From positions 558,001-622,000 of the forward strand of contig CANTAL010000096.1 of assembly GCA_947650365.1 (NCBI GenBank): a stretch of 64,000 nt of DNA, in the 5' to 3' direction. Positions 11,101 through 24,836 of this stretch are shown one piece after another. Both the position numbers and the translations under genes were made by a program. The notes beneath the pieces are model-generated. The model saw only the letters and a program-made list of their open reading frames with translations, was not told the origin of the DNA and did not search any database. This stretch comes from Chamaelirium japonicum. Its lineage: Eukaryota; Streptophyta; Magnoliopsida; Liliales; Melanthiaceae. Numbering within the stretch: the first letter of the stretch is position 1; each line of letters opens with the position of its first letter.

Positions 11101-12164
11101 TCTAATTCATTCGTACGATCCATTCTAATTCATTCGCACGATCCATTCTAATTCATTAATAGGATACATTCGTGCGAATGAATTAGAATGGATCGTACGA
11201 ATGAGTAAGAATGGATCGTACGAATGAAATAGAATGGATCGTACGAAGGAATTAGAATACGAAGGAATTAGAATGGATCAAACGAATGAATTAGAATGGA
11301 TCAAACTAATTCATTCGCACGATCCATTCTAATTCATTCGCACGATCCATTCTAATTCATTCATACGATCCAATCTAATTCATTCATACGATCTATTCTA
11401 ATTCATTCGCACGAATGTATCCATCTATTTCATTCGTATGATCCATTCTAATTCATTCGCACTATCCATTCTAATTCATTCATACGATCCATTCTAATTC
11501 ATTCGCACAATCTATTCTAATTCATTCGTTACGATCAATTCTAATTCCTTCGTACGATCCATTTTATTTCATTCGTACGATCCATTCTTACTCATTCGTA
11601 CGATCCATTCTAATTCCTTCGCACTAATGTATCCATTCTAATTCCTTTGTACGATCCATTCTAATTCCTTCGTACGAATCATTCTTACTCATTCATACGA
11701 TCCATTCTAATTCATTCGCACGAATGTATCCATTCTAATTCCTTCGTAAGATCCATTCTAATTCATACGATCCATTCTAATTCACTCGTACGAACCATTC
11801 TTACTCATTAGCACGATCCATTCTAATTCATTCGTACAATCCTATCTAATTCATTCGCACGATCCATTCCAATTCACTCATACGATCCATTCTAATTCAT
11901 TCGTATGATCCATTCTAATTCATTTGTATCCATTCTATGTCATTCGCACGATCCATTCGAATTCATTCGCACGATCCATTCTAATTTCCATTCTAATTCA
12001 TTCATACGATCCATTCTAATTCATTCGCACGAATGTATCCATTCTAATTCATTCGCACTATCCATTCTAATTCATTCATACGATCCATTCTAATTTATTC
12101 TCATAGTCTATTCTAATTCATTCGTTACGATCCATTCTAATTCATTCGTACGATCCATTCTAAT
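8126..12164. repeat. satellite blocks: - 8126-8639, + 8640-9427, - 9428-11158, + 11159-11305, - 11306-12164
   Basis: The block opens at a perfect 42-bp palindrome centred at 8125. The 11159-11305 + island contains truncated monomers (two AAGGAATTAG units separated by only part of a monomer) and ends in GATCAAACTAATTC, a non-palindromic joint. The - part at 11905-11975 carries the shortened TTTGTATCC monomer, followed by a further truncation near 11985. Confidence 0.82.
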
Positions 12165-13565
12165 TAATGAATTAGAATGGATTGTACGAATGAATTAGAA
12201 TGGATCGTATGAATGAATTAGAATGGATCGTATGAATGAATTATATTGGATCGTATGAATGAATTAGAATGGATCGTACGAATGAATTAGAATAGATCGT
12301 ACGAATGAATTAGAATGGATCGTACGAATGAATTAGAATGGATCGTGCGAATGAATTAGAATATATTGTGCGAATGAATTAGAATGAATTGTATGAATGA
12401 ATTAGAATGGATCGTACGAAGGAATTAGAATGGATAAATTCGTGCGAATGAATTAGAATGGATCGTACAAATGAATTAGAATGGATACATTCGTGCTAAT
12501 AAATTAGAATGGATCGTATGAATGAAATAGAATGGATCGTGCGAATGAATTAGAATGGATACATTCGTGCGAATGAATTAGAATGGATCGTACGATTGAA
12601 TTAGAATAGATCGTAATGAACGAATTAGAATAGATCGTAGGAATGAATTAGAATGGATCGTATGAATGAATTAGAATGGATCATACGAAGGAATTAGAAT
12701 GGATCATACAAATGAGTAAGAATGGATCGTACAAATGAAATAGAATGGATTGTACGAATAAATTAGAATGGATCGTACGAATGAATTAGAATGGATCGTA
12801 TGAATGAATTAGAATGGATCATACGAATGAATTAGAATGGATCGTACGAATGAGTAAGAATGGATCGTAGGAATGAAATAGAATGGATTGTACGAATAAA
12901 TTAGCATGGATCATACGAATGAATTAGAATGGATCGTATGAATGAATTAGAATGGATCATATGAATGAATTAGAATGGATCGTACAAATGAAATAGAATG
13001 GATTGTACGAATGAATTAGAATGGATCGTACGAATGAATTAGAATGGATCGTACGAATAAGTAAGAATGGATCGTACGAATGAAATAGAAGGGATTGTAC
13101 GAATGAATTACAATGGATCGTACGAATGAATTAGAATGGATCTGGATCGTACGAATGAAATAGAATGGATACATTCGTGCGAATGAATTAAAATTGATCG
13201 TGCGACTGAATTAGAATGGATCGTACGAATGAATTAGAATGGATCGTACGAATGAATTAGAATGGATCGTACGAATGAATTATAATGGATACATTCGTGC
13301 GAATGAGTTAGAATGGATCGTATGAATGAATTAGAATGGATCGTACAAATGAATTAGAATGGATCGGATACATTCGTGCGAATGAATTAGAATGGATCAT
13401 GCGAATGAATTAGAATGGATCGTACGAATGAAATAGAATGGATCGTACTAATGAATTAGAATGGATACATTCGTGCGAATGAATTAGAATGGATCGTATG
13501 AATGAATTAGAATGGATCGTACTTATGAATTAGAATGGATGGTACGAATGATTTAGAATGGATAC
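12165..13565 (+). repeat. satellite + block, about 1.4 kb
   Basis: This is single-orientation satellite with repeated GAGTAAG/GAAATAG monomer pairs, for example near 12713, 12850 and 13067. Its right half (about 12700-13565, with the joint GGATCGGATACATTC near 13363) resembles the + part of the 1.5-kb repeat that follows. It is probably a partial, older copy of that repeat. Confidence 0.8.
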
Positions 13566-15052
13566 ACGATCCATTCTAATTCATTCATACGATCCATTCT
13601 AATTCATTCGTATGATCCATTCTAATTCATTTGTATCCATTCTATTTCATTCGCACGATCCATTCGAATTCATTCGCACGATCCATTCTAATTCATTCAT
13701 ACGATCCATTATAATTCATTCATACAATCCATTCTTACTCATTCGTATGATTCATTCTAATTCATTCGTACGACGCACGATCCATTCTAATTCATTCATA
13801 CGATCCAATCTAATTCATTCATACGATCCATTCTAATTCATTCGTATGTATCCATTCTAATTCATTCATACGATCCATTGAATTAGAATGCATATATTCG
13901 TGCAAATGAATTAGAATGGATCATACGAATGAGTAAGAATGGATTGTATGAATGAATTAGAATGGATCGTATGAATGAATTAGAATAGATCGTGCGAATG
14001 AATTTGAATCGATCGTGCGAATGAAATAGAATGGATACAAATGAATTAGAATGGATCATACGAATGAATTAGAATGGATCGTATGAGTGAATTCGAATGG
14101 ATCGTGCGAATGAATTAGAATGGATCGTGTGAAAGAATTAGAACGGATCATTTGCACGATCCATTCTAATTCATTCATACAATCCATTCTAATTCTTTCG
14201 CACGAATGTATCCATTCTAATTGATTCGTACGATCTATTCTAGTTCCTTCGTTCGGATTGTATGAATGAATTAGAATGGATCGTACGAATGAAATAAAAT
14301 GGATTGTACGAATGAATTAGAATAGATTATACAAATGAATTAGAATGGATCGTACGAATGAGTAACAATGGATCGTACGAATGAAATAGAATGGATTGTA
14401 CGAATGAATTAGAATGGATCGTACGAATGAATTAGAATGGATCGTATTAATGAATTAGAATGGATCGTACGAATGAAATAGAATGGATTGTACGAATGAA
14501 TTAGAATGGATCGTACGAATGAATTAGAATGGATCATACGAATGATTTAGAATGGATCGTAAGAATGAGTAAGAATGGATCGTACGAATGAAATAGAATG
14601 GATTGTACGAATGAATTAGAATGGATCGTACGAATGAATTAGAATGGATCTAGATTGTACGAATGAAATAGAATGGATACATTCGTGCGAATGAATTAGA
14701 ATGGATCATGCGAATGAATTAGAATGGATCGTACGAATGAATTAGAATGGATCGTACGAATGAATTATAATGGATACTTTCGTGTGAATGAATTAGAATG
14801 GATTGTATGAATGAATTAGAATGGATCGTACGAATGAATTAGAACAGATCGGATACATTCGTGCGAATGAATTAGAATGGATCATGCGAATGAATTAGAA
14901 TGGATCGTACGAATGAAATAGAATGGATCGTATGAATGAATTAGAATGGATACAATCGTGCGAATGAATTAGAATGGATCGTATGAATTAATTAGAATGG
15001 ATCGTACTTATGAATTAGAATGGATCGTACGAATGAATTAGAATGGATACAA
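13566..15052. repeat. 1.5-kb higher-order repeat, copy 1
   Basis: The unit has four blocks: - 13566-13877, + 13878-14149, - 14150-14255 and + 14256-15052. The first two form an inverted pair. The shortened monomer, the GAATTCGAATGG monomer and the CATACGAATGAGTAAG monomer of the - part recur in mirror order in the + part around a loop near 13770-13905. The marker GTACGACGCAC is at 13768. Copies 2 and 3 follow directly. Confidence 0.85.
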
Positions 15053-16605
15053 GATCCATTCTAATTCATTCATACGATCCATTCTAATTCATTCGTATGA
15101 TCCATTCTAATTCATTTGTATCCATTCTATTTCATTCGCACGATCTATTCGAATTCATTCGCACGATCCATTCTAATTCATTCATACGATCCATTCTAAT
15201 TCATTCGTACAATCCATTCTTACTCATTCGTATGATCCATTCTAATTCATTTGTACGACGCACGATCCATTCTAATTCATTCATACGATCCAATCTAATT
15301 CATTCATACGATCCATTCTAATTCATTCGTATGTATCCATTCTAATTTATTCATACGATCCATTGAATTAGAATGGATATATTCGTGCAAATGAATTAGA
15401 ATGGATCATACGAATGAGTACGAATGGATTGTATGAATGAATTAGAATGGATCGTATGAATGACTTAGAATGGATCGTGCGAATGAATTTGAATGGATCG
15501 TGTGAATGAAATAGAATGGATACAAATGAATTAGAATGGATCATACGAATGAATTAGAATGGATCGTATGAGTTAATTCGAGTGGATCGTGTGAATGAAT
15601 TAGAATGGATCGTGTGAATGAATTAGAATGGATCATTTGCATGATCCATTCTAATTCATTCATACAATCCATTCTAATTCTTTCGCACGAATGTATCCAT
15701 TCTAATTCATTCTTACGATCTATTCTAATTCCTTCGTACGATCCATTCTAATTCCTTCGTACGGATTGTATGAATGAATTAGAATGGATCGTACGAATGA
15801 AATAGAATGGATTGTACGAATGAATTAGAATAGATTGTACGAATGAATTAGAATGGATCGAACGAATGAGTAAGAATGGATCGTACGAATGAAATAGAAT
15901 GCATTGTACGAATGAATTAGAATGGATCGTACGAATGAATTAGAATGGATCATATGAATGAATTAGAATGGATCGTATGAATGAATTAGAATGGATCGTA
16001 CGAATGAAATAGAATGGATTGTACGAATGAATTAGAATGGATCGTACGAATGAATTAGAATGGATCGTACGAATGATCTAGAATGGATCGTATGAATGAG
16101 TAAGAATGGATCGTACGAATGAAATAGAATGGATTGTACGAATGAATTAGAATGGATCGTACGAATAAATTAGAATGGATCTGGATCGTATGAATGAATT
16201 AGAATGGATACATTCGTGCGAATGAATTAGAATGGATCGTGCGAATGAATTAGAATGGATCGTACGAATGAATTAGAATGGATCGTACGAATGAATTAGA
16301 ATGGATCGTACAAATGAATTATAATGGATACATTCGTGCGAATGAATTAGAATGGATCGTATGAATGAATTAGAATGGATCATACGAATGAATTAGAATG
16401 GATCGGATACATTCGTGCAAATGAATTAGAATGGATCATGTGAATGAATTAGAATGGATCATACGAATGAAATAGAATGGATCGTACGAATGAATTATAA
16501 TGGATACATTCGTGCGAATGAATTAGAATGGATCGTATGAATGAATTAGAATGGATCGTACTTATGAATTAGAATGGATCGTACGAATGAATTAGAATGG
16601 ATACA
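15053..16605. repeat. 1.5-kb higher-order repeat, copy 2
   Basis: It has the same -/+/-/+ plan as copy 1, with switches near 15363, 15631 and 15763. Corresponding landmarks lie 1485 bp after copy 1 (for example 13612 to 15097), and GTACGACGCAC is at 15253. Differences are point changes plus gained or lost monomers in the last + block. Confidence 0.85.
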
Positions 16606-17582
16606 CGATCCATTCTAATTCATTCATACGATCCATTCTAATTCATTTGTATGATCCATTCTAATTCATTTGTATCCATTCTATTTCATTCGCACGATCC
16701 ATTCGAATTCATTCGCACGATCCATTCTAATTCATTCATACGATCCATACTGATTCAATCATACAATCCATTCTTACTCTTTCGTATGATCCATTCTAAT
16801 TCATTCATACGACGCACGATCCATTCTAATTCATTCATACGATCCAATCTAATTCATTCATATGATCCATTCTAATTCATTCGTATGTATCCATTCTAAT
16901 TCATTCATACGATCCATTGAATTAGAATGGATATATTCGTGCAAATGAATTAGAATGGATCATACGAATGAGTAAGAATGGATTGTATGAATGAATTAGA
17001 ATGGATCGTATGAATGAATTAGAATGGATCGTGCGAATGAATTCGAATGGATCATGCGAATGAAATAGAAAGGATACAAATGAATTAGAATGGATCATAC
17101 GAATGAATTAGAATGGATCGTATGAGTGAATTCGAATGGATCGTGCGAATGAATTAGAATGGATGGTGTGAAAGAATTAGAAGAGATCATTTGCACGATC
17201 CATTCTAATTCATTCATACAATCCATTCTAATTCTTTCGCACGAATGTATCCATTCTAATTCATTCGTACGATCTATTCTAATTCCTTCGTACGATCCAT
17301 TCTAATTCCTTCATACGGATTGTATGAATGAATTAGAATGGATCGTACGAATGAAATAGAATGGATTGTACGAATGAATTAGAATAGATTGTACGAAGGA
17401 ATTAGAATGGATCGTACGAATGAATTAGAATAGATTGTACGAATGAATTAGAATGGATCGTATGAATGAATTAGAATAGATCGTGTGAATGAATTAGAAT
17501 GGATCGTATGAATGAATTAGAATTGATCGTACCAAATGAAATAGAATGGATCATACGAATGAATTAGAATGGATCGTGCGTA
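16606..17582. repeat. 1.5-kb higher-order repeat, copy 3 (truncated)
   Basis: It has the same plan (- to 16917, + to 17190, - to 17316, then +) with landmarks 1554 bp after copy 2 (15097 to 16651). The final + block is cut to about 265 bp by a switch near 17582, so the third unit is incomplete. Confidence 0.83.
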
Positions 17583-18330
17583 CGATCCATTCGAATTCAT
17601 TCGCACGATCCATTCTAATTCATTCATACGATCCATTCGTACGATCCATTCTAATTCATTCGTACGATCCATTCTTACTCATTCGTATGATCCATTCTAA
17701 TTCATTCGTACGATCCATTCTAATTCATTCGTACGATCGATTCTAATTCATTCGCACTATCCATTCTATTTCATTTGTACGATCCATTCTAATTCATTCG
17801 TACGATCCATTCTAATTCATTCGCACAATCTATTCTAATTCATTCATACGATCCATTCTAATTCATTCGCACGAATGTATCCATTCTAATTCATTCATAC
17901 GATCCATTCTACTTCATTCGTCCGATCCATTCTAATTCATTCGCATGAATGTAACCATTCTAATTCATTCATTTGATCCATTCTAATTCATTCGTACGAT
18001 CCATTCTAATTCATTCGTCCGATCCATTCTTACTCATTCATATGATCAATTCTAATTCATTCGCACGAATGTATCCATTCTAATTCATTCGTACGATCCT
18101 GAATTAGAATGGATCGTACGAATGAATTAGAATGGATACCTTTGTGCATATGAATTAGAATGGATCGTACGAATGAATTAGAATGAATTCGTACGATCCA
18201 TTCGAATTCATTCGCACGATCCATTCTAATTCATTCATACGATCCATTCTAATTCATTCATACAATCCATTCTAATTCTTTCACATGATCCATTCTAATT
18301 CATTCGTAGGATCCATTCTAATTCATTCGT
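17583..18330. repeat. satellite blocks: - 17583-18099, + 18100-18190, - 18191-18330
   Basis: This is a mostly - segment with a short + island containing the GGATACCTTTGTGCATATG variant (near 18138), which marks the start of + blocks at 19150 and 22370. The island ends at the GAATGAATTCG / CGAATTCATTC junction (18181-18213). Confidence 0.82.
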
Positions 18331-21300
18331 ACAATCTATTCTATTTCATTTGTACGATCCATTCTTACTCATTCGTATGATCCATTCTAATTCATTCGGA
18401 CGAATGTATCCATTCTAATTTATTCGTACGATCCATTCTAATTCATTCGTACGATCCATTCTAATTCATTCGTCCGATCCATTCAAATTCATTCGCACGA
18501 ATGTATCCATTCTAATTCATTCGTACGATCCATTCTAATTCATTCGTACGATCCATTCTAATTCTTTCGTAAGATCCATTCTAATTCATTCGTACGATCC
18601 ATTCTAATTCATTCGTACGATCCATTCTAATTCATTCGCACGAATGTATCCATTCTAGTTCATTCGTACGATCCATTCTAATTCATTCGTACGATCCATT
18701 CTAATTCATTCGCACGATCCATTCTAATTCATTCGTACGATCCATTCTAATTCATTCATACGATCCATTCTAATTCATTCGTACGATCCATTCTAATTCA
18801 TTCGCACAAATGTATCCATTCTAATTCATTCGTACGATCCATTCTAATTCATTCGTACGATCCATTCTAATTCATTCGCACGAATGTATCCATTCTAATT
18901 CATTCGTACGATCCATTCTAATTCATTCGTACGATCCATTCTAATTAATTCGTATGATCCATTCTAATTCATTCGTATGATCCATTCTAATTCATTCGTA
19001 TGATCCATTCTTACTCATTCGTACGATCCATTCTAATTCCTTCGTACGATCCATTCTAATTCCTTCGTACGATCCATTCTAATTCATTCGCACGATCAAT
19101 TCTAATTCTTTCATACAATCCATTCTAATTCATTCGTGCGAATGAATTAGAATGGATACCTTTGTGCATATGAATTAGAATGGATCGTACAAATGAATTA
19201 GAATGGATCATATTAATGAATTAGAATGGATCGTACGAATGAATTAGAATGGATACATTCGTGCGAATGAATTAGAATGGATCTTGCGAATCAATTAGAC
19301 TGGATTGTGCGAATGAATAAGAATAGATCATAAGAATGAATTAGAATGGATCGTACGAATTAATTAGAATGGATACATTCGTGCGAATGAATTAGAATGG
19401 ATTGTATGAATGAATTAGAATGGATCGTACGAATGAATTAGAATGGATCATACGAATTAATTAGAATGGATCATACGAATGAATTAGAATGAATCGTACG
19501 AATGAATTAGAATGGATCGTACGAATGAATTAGAATGGATCGTGCGAATGAATTAGAATAGATCGTACGAATGAATTAGAATAGATACATTTGTGCGAAT
19601 GAATTAGAATGGATCGTACGAATGAATTAGAATGGATCGTATGAATGAATTAGAATGGATCGTACGAATGAATTAGAATGGATCGTGCGAATGAATTAGA
19701 ATGGATCGTACGAATGAATTAGAATGGATCGTGTGAAAGAATTCCAATGGATCGTACGAATGAATTAGAATGGATCGTGCGAATGAATTAGAATGGATCG
19801 TACGAATGAATTAGAATGATACATTTGTGCGAATGAATTAGAATGGATCGTACGAATGAATTAGAATGGATCGTATGAATGAATTAGAATGGATCGTACG
19901 AATGAATTAGAATGGATCTTGCGAATGAATTAGAATGGATCGTACGAATGAATTAGAATGGATCGTGCGAATGAACTAGAATGGATACATTTGTGCGAAT
20001 GAATTAGAATGGATCGTATGAATGAATTAGAATGGATCGTACGAATGAATTAGAATGGATCTTACGAATGAATTAGAATGGATCATACGAATGAATTAGA
20101 ATGGATCGTACGAATGAATTAGAATGGATACATTCGTGCGAATGAATTAAAATGGATCAGACGAATGAATTAGAATGGATCGTACGAATGAATTAGAATG
20201 GATCGTACGAATAAACTAGAATGGATACATTCGTCCGAATGAATTAGAATGGATCATACGAATGAGTAAGAATGAATCGTACGAATGAAATAGAATAGAT
20301 TGTACGAATGAATTAGAATGGATTCGTACGAATGAATTAGAATGGATACATTCGTGCGAATGAATTAGAATGGATCGTACCAATGAGTAAGAATGGATCG
20401 TACGAATGAAATAGAATGGATTGTGCGAATGAATTAGAATGGATCGTACGAATGAATTAGAATAGATCATGTGAAAGAATTAGAATGGATTGTATGAATG
20501 AATTAGAATGGATCGTATGAATGAATTAGAATGGATCGTACGAATGAATTAGAATGGATCGTACGAATGAATTAGAATGGATACATTCGTGCGAATGAAT
20601 TAGAATGGATACATTCGTGCGAAAGAATTAGAATAGATCGTATGAATGAATTAGAATGGATCCTATGAATGAATTAGAATGGATCGTGCGAATGAATTAG
20701 AATGGATCTTGCTAATGAATTAGAATTGATCGAACGAATGAATTAGCATGGATCGTGCTAATGAATTAGAATGGAACGTACGAATGAATTAGAATGGATC
20801 GTGTGAAAGAATTAGAATGGATTGTATGAATGAATTAGAATGAATTCGTACGATCCATTCGAATTTATTCGCATGAGCCATTCTAATTCATTCATACGAT
20901 CCATTCTAATTCATTCGTACGATCCATTCTAATTCATTCGCACGATCCATTCTAATTCATTCGTACGATCCATTCTAATTCATTCGTACGATCCATTCTA
21001 ATTCATTCGTACGTTCCATTCTAATTCATTAGCACGATCCATGCTAATTCATTCGTTCGATCAATTCTAATTCATTTGCACGATCCATTCTAATTCATTC
21101 GTACGATCTATTCTAATTCCTTCGTACGATCCATTCTATTTCATTCGTATGATCCATTCTAATTCCTCCGTACGATCCATTCTAATTCCTTCGTATCCAT
21201 TCTAATTCACTCATACGATCCATTCTAATTCATTCGTACGATCTATTCTAATTCATTCATACAATCCATTCTAATTCTTTCACACGATCCATTCTAATTC

Positions 21301-21639
21301 ATTCGTACGATCCATTCTAATTCATTCGCACAATCCATTCTATTTCATTCATACGATCCATTCTTACTCATTGGTACGATCCATTCTAATTCATTCGCAT
21401 GAATGTATCCATTCTAATTCATTCGTACGAATCCATTCTAATTCATTCGTACAATCTATTCTATTTCATTCGTACGATCCATTCTTACTCATTCGTATGA
21501 TCCATTCTAATTCATTCGGACGAATGTATCCATTCTTATTTATTCGTATGATCCATTCTAATTCATTCGTACGATCCATTCTAATTCATTTGTACGATCC
21601 ATTCTAATTCATTCGTCCGATCCATTCTAATTCATTCGT
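18331..21639. repeat. 3.3-kb tandem duplication, copy A
   Basis: Blocks are - to 19136, + 19137-20847 and - to 21639. It starts at ACAATCTATTCTATTTC (18331) and is followed directly by a second copy starting with the same string at 21640. Variant monomers match in order across the full length. Copy A has four extra monomers near 18541-18632 and one more near 21590, each gap a multiple of 23 bp. Confidence 0.9.
20346..20534 (+). repeat. 8-monomer higher-order unit (in copy A)
   Basis: It has all eight markers in order, with ACCAATGAGTAAG as second monomer. The same unit recurs in copy B at 23566-23754. Confidence 0.85.
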
Positions 21640-24600
21640 ACAATCTATTCTATTTCATTTGTACGATCCATTCTTACTCATTCGTATGATCCATTCTAAT
21701 TCATTCGGACGAATGTATCCATTCTAATTTATTCGTACGATCCATTCTAATTCATTCGTACGATCCATTCTAATTCATTCGTCCGATCCATTCAAATTCA
21801 TTCGCACGAATGTATCCATTCTAATTCATTCGTACGATCCATTCTAATTCATTCGCACGAATGTATCCATTCTAGTTCATTCGTACGATCCATTCTAATT
21901 CATTCGTACGATCCATTCTAATTCATTCGCACGATCTATTCTAATTCATTCGTACGATCCATTCTAATTCATTCATACGATCCATTCTAATTCATTCGTA
22001 CGATCCATTCTAATTCATTCGCACAAATGTATCCATTCTAATTCATTCGTACGATCCATTCTAATTCATTCGTACGATCCATTCTAATTCATTCGCACGA
22101 ATGTATCCATTCTAATTCATTCGTACGATCCATTCTAATTCATTCGTACGATCCATTCTAATTAATTCGTATGATCCATTCTAATTCATTCGTATGATCC
22201 ATTCTAATTCATTCGTATGATCCATTCTTACTCATTCGTACGATCCATTCTAATTCCTTCGTACGATCCATTCTAATTCCTTCGTACGATCCATTCTAAT
22301 TCATTCGCACGATCCATTCTAATTCTTTCATACAATCCATTCTAATTCATTCGTGCGAATGAATTAGAATGGATACCTTTGTGCATATGAATTAGAATGG
22401 ATCGTACGAATGAATTAGAATGGATCATATTAATGAATTAGAATGGATCGTACGAATGAATTAGAATGGATACATTCGTGTGAATGAATTAGAATGGATC
22501 TTGCGAATCAACAATTAGACTGGATTGTGCGAATGAATAAGAATAGATCATAAGAATGAATTAGAATGGATCGTACGAATTAATTAGAATGGATACATTC
22601 GTGCGAATGAATTAGAATGGATTGTATGAATGAATTAGAATGGATCGTACGAATGAATTAGAATGGATCATACGAATTAATTAGAATGGATCATACGAAT
22701 GAATTAGAATGGATCGTACGAATGAATTAGAATGGATCGTACGAATGAATTAGAATGGATCGTGCGAATGAATTAGAATAGATCGTACGAATGAATTAGA
22801 ATAGATACATTTGTGCGAATGAATTAGAATGGATCGTACGAATGAATTAGAATGGATCGTATGAATGAATTAGAATGGATCGTACGAATGAATTAGAATG
22901 GATCGTGCGAATGAATTAGAATGGATCGTACGAATGAATTAGAATGGATCGTGTGAAAGAATTCCAATGGATCGTACGAATGAATTAGAATGGATCGTGC
23001 GAATGAATTAGAATGGATCGTACGAATGAATTAGAATGATACATTTGTGCGAATGAATTAGAATGGATCGTACGAATGAATTAGAATGGATCGTATGAAT
23101 GAATTAGAATGGATCGTACGAATGAATTAGAATGGATCTTGCGAATGAATTAGAATGGATCGTATGAATGAATTAGAATGGATCGTGCGAATGAACTAGA
23201 ATGGATACATTCGTGCGAATGAATTAGAATGGTTCGTATGAATGAATTAGAATGGATCGTATGAATGAATTAGAATGGATCTTACGAATGAATTAGAATG
23301 GATCATACGAATGAATTAGAATGGATCGTACGAATGAATTAGAATGGATACATTCGTGCGAATGAATTAAAATGGATCAGACGAATGAATTAGAATGGAT
23401 CGTACGAATGAATTAGAATGGATCGTACGAATAAATTAGAATGGATACATTCGTCCGAATGAATTAGAATGGATCATACGAATGAGTAAGAATGGATCGT
23501 ACGAATGAAATAGAATAGATTGTACGAATGAATTAGAATGGATTCGTACGAATGAATTAGAATGGATACATTCGTGCGAATGAATTAGAATGGATCGTAC
23601 CAATGAGTAAGAATGGATCGTACGAATGAAATAGAATGGATTGTGCGAATGAATTAGAATGGATCGTACGAATGAATTAGAATAGATCATGTGAAAGAAT
23701 TAGAATGGATTGTATGAATGAATTAGAATGGATCGTATGAATGAATTAGAATGGATCATACGAATGAATTAGAATGGATCGTACGAATGAATTAGAATGG
23801 ATACATTCGTGCGAATGAATTAGAATGGATACATTCGTGCGAAAGAATTAGAATAGATCGTATGAATGAATTAGAATGGATCCTATGAATGAATTAGAAT
23901 GGATCGTGCGAATGAATTAGAATGGATCTTGCTAATGAATTAGAATTGATCGAACGAATGAATTAGCATGGATCGTGCTAATGAATTAGAATGGAACGTA
24001 CGAATGAATTAGAATGGATCGTGTGAAAGAATTAGAATGGATTGTATGAATGAATTAGAATGAATTCGTACGATCCATTCGAATTTATTCGCATGAGCCA
24101 TTCTAATTCATTCATACGATCCATTCTAATTCATTCGTACGATCCATTCTAATTCATTCGCACGATCCATTCTAATTCATTCGTACGATCCATTCTAATT
24201 CATTCGTACGATCCATTCTAATTCATTCCTGCGTTCCATTCTAATTCATTAGCACGATCCATGCTAATTCATTCGTTCGATCAATTCTAATTCATTTGCA
24301 CGATCCATTCTAATTCATTCGTACGATCTATTCTAATTCCTTCGTACGATCCATTCTATTTCATTCGTATGATCCATTCTAATTCCTCCGTACGATCCAT
24401 TCTAATTCCTTCGTATCCATTCTAATTCACTCATACGATCCATTCTAATTCATTCGTACGATCTATTCTAATTCATTCATACAATCCATTCTAATTCTTT
24501 CACACGATCCATTCTAATTCATTCGTACGATCCATTCTAATTCATTCGCACAATCCATTCTATTTCATTCGTACGATCCATTCTTACTCATTGGTACGAT

Positions 24601-24836
24601 CCATTCTAATTCATTCGCATGAATGTATCCATTCTAATTCATTCGTACGAATCCATTCTAATTCATTCGTACAATCTATTCTATTTCATTCGTACGATCC
24701 ATTCTTACTCATTCGTATGATCCATTCTAATTCATTCGGACGAATGTATCCATTCTTATTTATTCGTATGATCCATTCTAATTCATTCGTACGATCCATT
24801 CTAATTCATTCGTCCGATCCATTCTAATTCATTCGC
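21640..24836. repeat. 3.3-kb tandem duplication, copy B
   Basis: Blocks are - to 22356, + 22357-24067 and - to 24836. Its offset from copy A is 3309 at the start, 3217 after a 92-bp (four-monomer) difference, and 3220 after a 3-bp insertion (GAATCAACAATTAG near 22508). Only scattered single-base differences were noticed otherwise, so the duplication is recent. Confidence 0.9.
23566..23754 (+). repeat. 8-monomer higher-order unit (in copy B)
   Basis: Counterpart of 20346-20534 at offset 3220, with the same ACCAATGAG and CATGTGAAAG variants. Confidence 0.85.
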
